A stretch of 7,184 bases of DNA from Ruminococcus sp. UBA3855 (lineage in GTDB: Bacteria; Bacillota; Clostridia; Oscillospirales; Ruminococcaceae): the NCBI GenBank assembly GCA_002392545.1, contig DGHF01000193.1:1-7184 (forward strand). The letters run 5' to 3'. The notes under the pieces are model-generated. The model ran no database searches and was not told where the DNA came from. It saw nothing but the letters and a program-made list of their open reading frames with translations. Within the stretch, counting starts at the first letter, position 1, and each line of letters opens with the position of its first letter. The position numbers and the translations under genes were made by a program. Positions 1-5,396 of this stretch are shown here, piece after piece.

Positions 1-12
1 AGCCTTCATGCG

Positions 13-40
13 TTGATTTCTGAATTATACATAGTATAAT
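13..40 (+). promoter_or_regulatory. Possible promoter P1
   Basis: TTGATT (13-18) and TATAAT (35-40) are separated by 16 bases, giving a perfect -10 and a four-of-six -35 match to the sigma-A consensus. It points toward the small ORF and the large gene, but no gene starts just downstream, and the sequence is AT-rich enough to give chance matches. It lacks the TGn extension of the two later promoters. It could instead belong to the end of whatever lies upstream of the window. Confidence 0.35.
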
Positions 41-112
41 CAGATGAAAAATCGACAGACAGTATACACTTATATTTTAGATGATTTCAGCGAAAATGTC
101 AATAGATTTTGA

Positions 113-203
113 AAAAAATTTGAACTTTTTTTGAATTTTCTGTGATAGAAAGAAAATGGATGCAATTGGGGCTGGTATTTATTGTGACATCAAAGGAATT
201 CAC
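113..203. other. AT-rich non-coding stretch with A and T tracts
   Basis: This stretch holds a run of seven A (112-118) followed by a run of seven T (126-132), which could form a weak A/T hairpin. I see no convincing gene in it. A 26-codon open frame beginning at 156 has no proper ribosome binding site and overlaps promoter P2. The A-tracts may bend DNA upstream of P2, but that is speculative. Confidence 0.4.
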
Positions 204-232
204 TTGACAGCATTCAAAAAATATGGTATCAT
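204..232 (+). promoter_or_regulatory. Promoter P2, strong sigma-A type with extended -10
   Basis: A perfect TTGACA -35 (204-209), a 17-base spacer and a TATCAT -10 (227-232) preceded by TGG (224-226) make a near-consensus promoter with a TGn extension. Transcription would start near 239-240, about 11 bases before the GGAGG that serves the 25-codon ORF at 264. No clear terminator follows that ORF, so P2 transcripts could continue into the large gene. The segment 214-236 closely resembles the core of P3. Confidence 0.8.
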
Positions 233-263
233 ATAAATAATACGCAGTGCGGAGGAAGTCAAA

Positions 264-341
264 ATGTATCCAGACAGACAAATTGTAATATCGAAAACGA
301 TTTTCAATGGTTGTCGGCGGACAATACTATACGATGTGTAA
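264..341 (+). CDS. 25-residue small protein or leader peptide
   Basis: A 25-codon frame runs from ATG 264 to TAA 339-341. It has a strong Shine-Dalgarno, GGAGG at 251-255, eight bases before the ATG, and a near-consensus promoter (P2) whose predicted start lies just upstream. That combination is better than expected by chance in intergenic DNA. The product begins MYPDRQIVISK and ends CRRTILYDV; it has one Cys (residue 17), no membrane segment and no signal peptide. It lies 142 bases before the large gene, in the position of a leader peptide, but its codons show no run of one amino acid that would suggest classical attenuation. I do not recognise the sequence. It may be a real microprotein, a translated leader, or a chance frame in a regulatory RNA. 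Confidence 0.5.
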   Translation: MYPDRQIVISKTIFNGCRRTILYDV

Positions 342-368
342 ATTCCAGAAAAAAATTTAAAAAAACAG

Positions 369-402
369 TTGATTTTGTCAAAAAAGTATGGTATGATATA
401 AT
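369..402 (+). promoter_or_regulatory. Promoter P3 for the large repeat-protein gene
   Basis: TTGATT (369-374), a 17-base spacer and TATGAT (392-397) preceded by TGG (389-391) form an extended -10 promoter. An overlapping alternative pairs TTGTCA (375-380) with TATAAT (397-402) at 16 bases. Either would start transcription near 404-409, giving a leader of about 75 bases before ATG 483. Bases 378-401 match 214-236 of P2 except for one inserted G (386) and one C-to-G change. Confidence 0.7.
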
Positions 403-420
403 ATGAAGAGCAGAATACTG

Positions 421-449
421 TCTGTCTTTCCCCTCAATCGACAGAAGGG
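421..449 (+). promoter_or_regulatory. Possible H-type pseudoknot in the leader
   Basis: TCTGTC (421-426) can pair with GACAGA (440-445), a 6-base stem. CCCT (431-434) can pair with AGGG (446-449), a 4-base stem whose 3' arm directly abuts the first. The two stems interleave as in an H-type pseudoknot with short loops (427-430 and 435-439). The structure ends 21 bases before the GGAGG at 471-475. The second stem is short, so this is a suggestion; the 6-base hairpin on its own is equally possible. Confidence 0.3.
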
Positions 450-470
450 TTCTGAAATAGATTTTGGATA

Positions 471-475
471 GGAGG
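471..475 (+). promoter_or_regulatory. Ribosome binding site that fixes the start at 483
   Basis: GGAGG lies seven bases before ATG 483, an ideal spacing. A TTG in the same frame at 477 is only one base from the GGAGG and is too close to be used, so the protein starts MKVFLYLD at 483. Confidence 0.85.
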
Positions 476-482
476 TTTGCTC

Positions 483-3400
483 ATGAAAGTTTTTCTGTAC
501 CTTGATACCAAGGAAGGCACGATTCACGCTTCGGAGAATCAGAAGTTGACTGGATGCAGAATTAACTTGCAAAAAGGTGACAATGTTTCACGTTACAATG
601 TTGCTGGTGCAACAGAAGACGAAATGGGTCTGCTTGATGTAAGCTGTGTGAAATGTCAGACAGTTTATCTGAAAAAGATGATGAAAGCAGACAAAAAAGA
701 AAGAGCGAGAAAAGTCAAGGAGGAACGCCGTAGGAAAAAAGCCGGACTCGATATCGAAGATGAAGGTATGGTGAACCTTGCTGAGGAACAGGAAAGAAGA
801 AAGCAGGAGGAAGAGGAAGCAAGACGCATGGAAGAAATGCGGATTGCTGCCGCAGAAGAAGAGGCTGCTCGTATCAGAGAAGCAGAAGCGAAGGTGGCTG
901 CCGAGGCCGAACGTCGTGCTGAAGAAGCTAAAAAGCGTGCTGATGCTGCAATGACTGAAGAGGGCAGACGTGCCGCACAGTCCGGTGCAGTTCCTGTTAT
1001 GGCAATGCCTAATCGTCCCAAGCCTGCTGCTCCTGCTGCACCCCAGAAAAATGAGTTCGCCAGCGAATTCGAAGAACCTGATTTCGGCGAGTTCACTCCG
1101 CCACAAGCTCAACAGCCAAAGGTTATGTCAATGGCAAAGCCCAAGCCTGCTGCTGAGGATGATTTCTCAAAGTATGTTCTTCCCAGTAATGGAGAGAACC
1201 CTACAGAAGCAGCTTTCGAGGCAGATGCTAAAAAGCCCGAAAGAAAGCCCAGAAGTATTGCCAATTTCTTCGGAACTAATGAATCTGACATCATGGCAGA
1301 ATTCGGCATGGGTGCTCCCAAGAAGGAAGAAGCAAAGCCGGCAGAAAAGAAATCTTCTATGATGAAACCCACAAGCCCTGCTCCTGCTCCCAAAATGGGC
1401 TCGAAATTTCTCACATCTGTTGAGGATATTATGGCTGGTTTCGGTTTCAAGCAGAAGAAACAAAAGGAAACTATCGATGACCTTGTCGCAGAATTTGGAA
1501 ACAGCACTCCTCAGGCAACCCCTGCTCCTGCACCTCCAATTCCGGCAGTTGAGCCGTTCAATTCCAGTTCCTCCGGTTCAGCAATGAATGAATTGATGCA
1601 GGAATTTGCTGCAAAGCCCGAACAGAAGCCACAGTCCGCCCTTACCAGCGGTATGGATGACCTGATGGCAGAGTTCAACGTTCCTACATTGGGCGCAGCT
1701 CCCAAAAAGCCAGCTCCTGAACCTGCTCCGCAACAACAGCCCCAGAATAATGGCTTGATAAGCGGTATGGATGACCTGATGGCGGAATTCAGTGTTCCGA
1801 CTTTGAATGCGCCTTCCAAGAAGCCCGAACCCGCTCCGCAGCAGTCTGCATTGATGAACGGCATGGATGACCTCATGTCAGAATTCAGCGTTCCGACTTT
1901 GAGCGCACCCTCCAAAAAGTCCGAACCCACTCCGGAACAGAAAACACAGTCTGTATTGACGAATGGCATGGATGACCTCATGTCAGAATTCAGCGTTCCG
2001 ACTTTGAATGCAGCCTCCCAAAAGCCCGAACCCGCTCCGGAGCAGAAGACACAGTCTGCATTGACCAGCGGTATGGATGACCTGATGGCAGAATTCAGCG
2101 TTCCGACTTTGAGCGCACCTTCCAAGAAGCTCGAACCCATTCCGGATGAAAAGCCGGTTGTCAAGGAAAGCCCTGCAAAGGATGCAGATGACTTTATGTC
2201 ACAGTTCGGCGTACCTTCTTTGAGTATTCCCACTCCCAGAAAGAAAGATACTGAAACCAAGGAAGAAGATTTCACAGGCATGATGGCTGCTTTCGGTCTC
2301 GAAACTCCCAAGCCCAAGAAGGAAACTCCCAAACAGGAAGAATTCAGTCTCGGTGATGTTGATTTGGATGCTGACAAGGCAGAAGAAAAATCTCCCGAAT
2401 TCCCCGAACTTTCCGATATTTCGGGCGATTCCGATGCAATGGACGAAATGATGTCACGTTCTTCCGGAAAGAAACAGCCTGTTCAGAAGAGTGTTCCGGA
2501 TTTTCCCGATGTTCCCGATGTTTCCGACGGAATGGACGAAATGATGTCACGTTTCGGAGCTGCCGAAACTCCTGCACCGAAAACACCTTCTCAGTCGCAG
2601 AGAAGCGTATTTGGTTCTTCCAGAAGTGTTCCCAGACAGGAACAGCCCCAACCTCAGCCACAGCAGGGGGAAGAGACTGACCTCATGGCACAGTTCAGCA
2701 CCGCAGAAGCTCCAACTCCGCAGTCAATGAGCCGTTCCCGTTCACAGCAAGGCAGTATGTTCGGCGGAGCATCCAGAAGTGTTTCCAGACAGGAACAGCC
2801 CAAACCTCAGCCACAGCAAGAGGAAGAGACTGACCTCATGGCACAGTTCAGCACCGCAGAAGCTCCGATTCCGCAGTCAATGAGCCAGTCACGCAGACAA
2901 GGCAGTATGTTCGGCGGAGCGTCCAGAAGTGTTTCCAAGCCTGCACAGCAGGAACAATCTCAGAGTACATCAAGAAGCCAGTCCGGCGGTATGTTCGGAA
3001 ATGCACAAAGTCGCAGTCAGTCTCAATCACGTACACAAGGCGGTATGTTCAGCGGAGCGTCCAGAAGCGTTTCCAGACCTGTACAGGAACAGCCCCAGCC
3101 TCAGGAAGAAATTGACCTCATGGAACAATTCAAGACCGCAGAAGCTCCTATTCCGAGAGCTGCCAGCCAACAGCACAGCATGTCTGGTGGTATGTTCAGA
3201 AATGCACAGTCGAGAACCGTTCCGCAGAGAAGACCGCAGGAACAGCAACCAGATGGTCAGAATCGTGAAATGATGGCACAATATGGCACAACTGAAGCTC
3301 CTGCACCCAGAACAACAGCCCCTGCCGGAAGTATGTTCCGGAATGCACACTCCAGACCTGTCGCAACCAGAAAGCCCCCTGTTCAGCAGGAGAATGCACA

Positions 3401-4217
3401 GGCGCAACAGCCCGAAAATGTACAGATGGCACAGCAGACCCCCCAGCAGATGGGCGGAATGCTTCATGCACAGTCTCCCTACATTCAGCCAGTTGCACAG
3501 CCGGCAGGTTCTCAGCAAAGTCGTTATGCACAGTCTTATACTCGTACCCAGTACAGCCAGCCTGTTTACGGTCAGCCGCCTTACGGTCAGCCAATGTATC
3601 CGCCTTATGGTCAGCCACCGCAGTATGCGCCTCAGTTCATGGGATATGATGCAAATGGTCAGCCCGTTTATGCAGCTCCTCAGCCTTATGGTCAGCCAAT
3701 GTATCCTTATGGTCAGCCGTATGTTCCGCCCTATGGTCAGCCTTACGGACAACCGCCTATGATGCAGAATGGTGTGCCTGCACAACAGCCTGAACAGCCG
3801 AAAAAGAAAGAGCGTGAAGTATTCAAGCCGAGCGGAATTCATGTTTCTGTCATTGACCAAGAAAGAGACGTGACAAAAACATCCGCTGCTTTCCGTTCCG
3901 CAATTTCAAAGGCTGCATCTGAACTGGATGAAAACGAACACATCTTTGACCAGCAGGATACTTCCGGTGTGGTTGTGGATGATGTCACCGCAGCCCTTGC
4001 TTCTATGGGTGCGGATACTTCCGCTTTCCAGTCCAAAAAGGAAAATACTTCGACTGCGCAGATTCAGTATGAAGCCTATGACCCCACCAAGAAAAGAAGG
4101 TCTTCCGGTTTCAGAAGAAAAGAAAAGAAGGAAGAACAGCTTTCCGAGGAAGAACGCAAGAAGCGTGAGAAAATTGATGCCGAATTCCAGAAAAAACTTG
4201 CGAAAAGAGGTTTCTGA
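483..4217 (+). CDS. Large repeat-rich disordered scaffold-like protein
   Basis: This encodes a 1244-residue protein of unknown function that I cannot assign to a named family. Residues 1-66 look folded and carry Cys25 and a CxxC pair (Cys55, Cys58). Residues 67-170 are Glu/Arg/Lys/Ala-rich and probably a coiled-coil. Residues 267-934 carry about 17 copies of a short motif (consensus D-D-L-M-x-E-F, then about four residues and Pro) set in Pro/Ala/Lys/Gln linkers. From about 708 to 960, modules with Gly-Ser/Gly-Met-Phe and Ser-Arg runs alternate with the motif. Residues 1015-1095 hold seven YGQP units. Residues 1107-1244 form a charged, non-repetitive C-terminal domain ending in a Lys/Glu helix. 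There is no signal peptide or membrane segment, so it is probably cytosolic. The design suggests a multivalent scaffold, possibly for the neighbouring TPR protein; that role is inference. ATG 483 was chosen for its GGAGG. Confidence 0.9.
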   Translation: MKVFLYLDTKEGTIHASENQKLTGCRINLQKGDNVSRYNVAGATEDEMGLLDVSCVKCQTVYLKKMMKADKKERARKVKEERRRKKAGLDIEDEGMVNLAEEQERRKQEEEEARRMEEMRIAAAEEEAARIREAEAKVAAEAERRAEEAKKRADAAMTEEGRRAAQSGAVPVMAMPNRPKPAAPAAPQKNEFASEFEEPDFGEFTPPQAQQPKVMSMAKPKPAAEDDFSKYVLPSNGENPTEAAFEADAKKPERKPRSIANFFGTNESDIMAEFGMGAPKKEEAKPAEKKSSMMKPTSPAPAPKMGSKFLTSVEDIMAGFGFKQKKQKETIDDLVAEFGNSTPQATPAPAPPIPAVEPFNSSSSGSAMNELMQEFAAKPEQKPQSALTSGMDDLMAEFNVPTLGAAPKKPAPEPAPQQQPQNNGLISGMDDLMAEFSVPTLNAPSKKPEPAPQQSALMNGMDDLMSEFSVPTLSAPSKKSEPTPEQKTQSVLTNGMDDLMSEFSVPTLNAASQKPEPAPEQKTQSALTSGMDDLMAEFSVPTLSAPSKKLEPIPDEKPVVKESPAKDADDFMSQFGVPSLSIPTPRKKDTETKEEDFTGMMAAFGLETPKPKKETPKQEEFSLGDVDLDADKAEEKSPEFPELSDISGDSDAMDEMMSRSSGKKQPVQKSVPDFPDVPDVSDGMDEMMSRFGAAETPAPKTPSQSQRSVFGSSRSVPRQEQPQPQPQQGEETDLMAQFSTAEAPTPQSMSRSRSQQGSMFGGASRSVSRQEQPKPQPQQEEETDLMAQFSTAEAPIPQSMSQSRRQGSMFGGASRSVSKPAQQEQSQSTSRSQSGGMFGNAQSRSQSQSRTQGGMFSGASRSVSRPVQEQPQPQEEIDLMEQFKTAEAPIPRAASQQHSMSGGMFRNAQSRTVPQRRPQEQQPDGQNREMMAQYGTTEAPAPRTTAPAGSMFRNAHSRPVATRKPPVQQENAQAQQPENVQMAQQTPQQMGGMLHAQSPYIQPVAQPAGSQQSRYAQSYTRTQYSQPVYGQPPYGQPMYPPYGQPPQYAPQFMGYDANGQPVYAAPQPYGQPMYPYGQPYVPPYGQPYGQPPMMQNGVPAQQPEQPKKKEREVFKPSGIHVSVIDQERDVTKTSAAFRSAISKAASELDENEHIFDQQDTSGVVVDDVTAALASMGADTSAFQSKKENTSTAQIQYEAYDPTKKRRSSGFRRKEKKEEQLSEEERKKREKIDAEFQKKLAKRGF
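1653..2157 (+). repeat. Five tandem in-frame repeats of about 35 codons
   Basis: Units begin at 1653, 1767, 1863, 1968 and 2073, so they are 114, 96, 105 and 105 bases apart. Each starts GMDDLMAEF or GMDDLMSEF and continues with a VPTL segment, then a Ser/Pro/Lys linker. DNA identity within the core is high (for example TCAGCGTTCCGACTTTGA recurs), which indicates recent duplication. Differences in length lie in the linker, not in the motif. More diverged copies lie upstream (from 1281) and downstream (to about 3287). Confidence 0.9.
2670..2938 (+). repeat. Two near-identical 51-codon in-frame repeats
   Basis: Bases 2670-2713 and 2823-2866 are identical over 44 bases, 153 bases apart, and the identity continues with few changes. 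Each unit encodes TDLMAQFSTAEAP, then a Ser/Arg/Gln segment, then GSMFGGASRSVS (Gly codons at 2751 and 2901), then a Gln/Pro linker. Shorter relatives of the Met-Phe part occur at 2985, 3039, 3186 and 3327. This is a second, later-type duplication unit within the same gene. Confidence 0.85.
3567..3755 (+). repeat. YGQP codon repeat tract
   Basis: Seven YGQP units start at 3567, 3582, 3606, 3687, 3708, 3732 and 3744 (residues 1029-1091), with an NGQP variant at 3654. They are separated by Pro, Met, Tyr and Val. The tract is rich in Tyr, Gly, Gln and Pro with almost no charge, a composition seen in prion-like, phase-separating regions of other proteins. Confidence 0.85.
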
Positions 4218-4244
4218 TTTCCGGCTGACCTGAACAAAATGGAA

Positions 4245-4273
4245 AAGGGGATGCCGTCCGGCGGTGTCCCCTT
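4245..4273 (+). terminator. GC-rich hairpin after the large gene, weak terminator
   Basis: A 12-base-pair stem joins AAGGGGATGCCG (4245-4256) to CGGTGTCCCCTT (4262-4273) with a 5-base loop; as RNA, two of the pairs are G-U wobbles. It begins 28 bases after the TGA of the large gene. The sequence after it, CCTTGATACC, is not a good U-tract, so termination is probably partial, or the hairpin instead protects or processes the mRNA. A TATAAT at 4286-4291 follows, but no good -35 lies at the right distance. Confidence 0.5.
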
Positions 4274-4337
4274 CCTTGATACCTGTATAATTCATGATAT
4301 GTCTGAAAAATTGAAAAGGATGAAAGGAAGATTTGAA

Positions 4338-5369
4338 ATGATGACTGAACAGGAAAGAGCGGAAATTATTTCCGCAGTCCGTGCACAGCTTTCCGGCAAT
4401 CTCACAGAAGATATTGTGATGATTCAGCAAAATGCCGAAAAGTACGAAAAAGAAGAGGACGGAAAAGCCGTTGCAGAGGAACTCCTCAAACTGGCATATG
4501 AAATCATGCCACAGGAACAGACTGACTACATGAAGAAAATGCTGTTCCTTGGTGACAAGCGTCTGGAAGAGGTTTATCACGAGGCAGAGGAACTCAAGAA
4601 AAATCACAAAATGGAAGAAGCCCTTGCCATGACAGAAAAATTGTATCAGCATATTATCCGGAATTTCACAGAGACCCCCGAAAGACGTTTCTACAGTTTC
4701 CGGAATTTACTGGAATCGAATTTATATTATGTGCTGTATCATCCGACAAAAGAAATGATGAAAGCACCGTTTGACTTTACGCTGTTCATTGGCGCACATG
4801 CTTACAATCTGGTAGAAATGGGCAAGGCACAGGAAGCAATACCAGTTTTGCAGGAGGCAATTCGTTATAATCCTGTCAATCCTGACCCACGTTTCGAACT
4901 GGCGGAGGTTTACAAGGTACTCAAACAGAATGACAATTTGCTGACTACCATCAAGGAAACACTTCCCATTTGTGCGACACCATACGCATTAAGTCGCTGT
5001 TATGCAAATATGGGCTTTTACTGCATTGAAATCAAAGACTATGAATCGGCACTGGCTTTCTATTATCAGAGCTTGATTTTCGCAGACCATCCGGCAATCC
5101 GTGGAGAACTTGCCATTGTTCAGCAGAGATTGAACCGCAGATTACAGCCCCCTACACATGACGAGGTATTGAAAGTATTCGAAAAATATCAGATTCCATT
5201 CGGAGCTGGTGCGGAGGTTCTGGATGTTGCCTCACAGCTCGCAGAACAGGCAAGAGCCGGAGGAAGATGGGAAGAAGCATTTTTCTATTATGGCACGATT
5301 TACGGTGTTACCAATGACCCCAAAGCCAAAGCGCAGATGGAAGAATCTGCTAATAAAATCAAGAAGTAA
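4338..5369 (+). CDS. Tetratricopeptide repeat (TPR) protein
   Basis: This encodes a 343-residue, all-helical, probably cytosolic protein with no signal peptide. TPR-like units are visible at about residues 74-107, 149-182 (AYNLVEMGKAQEAIPVLQEA, with the usual small and aromatic positions), 183-216, 217-250 (MGFYCIEIKDYESALAFYYQ) and 295-328 (RWEEAFFYYG). Residues 1-70 are acidic helices. TPR superhelices normally bind short peptides of partner proteins. The neighbouring large protein offers many copies of one such motif, so a reader-scaffold pairing is plausible but unproven. ATG 4338 (or the next codon, 4341) is preceded by AAAGGAAG at 4323-4330. The in-frame ATG at 4239 is rejected because it lacks a ribosome binding site and would translate the hairpin. 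The gene ends 27 bases before the AIM24-family gene, suggesting cotranscription. The precise subfamily is not recognised. Confidence 0.85.
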   Translation: MMTEQERAEIISAVRAQLSGNLTEDIVMIQQNAEKYEKEEDGKAVAEELLKLAYEIMPQEQTDYMKKMLFLGDKRLEEVYHEAEELKKNHKMEEALAMTEKLYQHIIRNFTETPERRFYSFRNLLESNLYYVLYHPTKEMMKAPFDFTLFIGAHAYNLVEMGKAQEAIPVLQEAIRYNPVNPDPRFELAEVYKVLKQNDNLLTTIKETLPICATPYALSRCYANMGFYCIEIKDYESALAFYYQSLIFADHPAIRGELAIVQQRLNRRLQPPTHDEVLKVFEKYQIPFGAGAEVLDVASQLAEQARAGGRWEEAFFYYGTIYGVTNDPKAKAQMEESANKIKK

Positions 5370-5396
5370 TTTGATTTCAGAAAGGATGATTTGAAA

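Larger units (their letters stand above)
54..426. repeat. GACAGACA word: two direct copies and one inverted copy
   Basis: GACAGACAGTAT at 54-65 has its exact 12-base reverse complement, ATACTGTCTGTC, at 415-426. The first eight bases, GACAGACA, occur a third time in direct orientation at 273-280, inside the small ORF. A ten-base direct repeat, AATCGACAGA, also links 50-59 with 436-445. The copies lie downstream of the three promoter-like elements. They could be binding sites for a regulator, or RNA segments that pair with one another in a long leader transcript; the sequence alone does not decide. Confidence 0.5.

Noticed and set aside
1..39. Open frame SLHALISELYIV ending at TAA 37-39, possible tail of an upstream gene
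   Set aside because: Only 12 codons are visible, it overlaps promoter-like P1, and nothing supports it as coding.
44..112. 22-codon frame starting MKNRQTVY
   Set aside because: No ribosome binding site, and its ATG would lie before the start point predicted from P1.
221..234. Dyad ATATG-gtat-CATAT over the -10 of P2 as an operator
   Set aside because: The symmetry is lost in the otherwise matching P3 core, and AT-rich dyads of this size occur by chance.
156..236. 26-codon frame starting MDAIGAG
   Set aside because: Only a poor AGAAAGAA precedes it, and its end overlaps promoter P2.
99..281. Minus-strand frame of 60 codons in the control region
   Set aside because: Low-complexity Phe/Ile/Tyr-rich composition from AT-rich DNA, no ribosome binding site, and it runs across promoter P2.
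1511..2377. Long minus-strand frame of 288 codons opposite the large gene
   Set aside because: It mirrors the repeats of the plus-strand gene; its repeats are the antisense of the DDLM units, and there is no ribosome binding site or known domain.
1650..3760. CRISPR array or mobile-element repeats
   Set aside because: All repeats stay in frame within one coding sequence, vary in spacing and encode conserved peptide motifs; no transposase, terminal repeats or spacers are present.
4239..4337. Upstream in-frame ATG (4239) extending the TPR protein by 33 codons
   Set aside because: No Shine-Dalgarno before it, and the extension would translate the GC-rich hairpin; AAAGGAAG before 4338 fits much better.
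3906..4652. Minus-strand frame of 248 codons across the end of the large gene and the TPR gene
   Set aside because: Phe/Leu/His-rich antisense shadow of Lys/Glu-rich helices; it crosses the hairpin and two confident genes.
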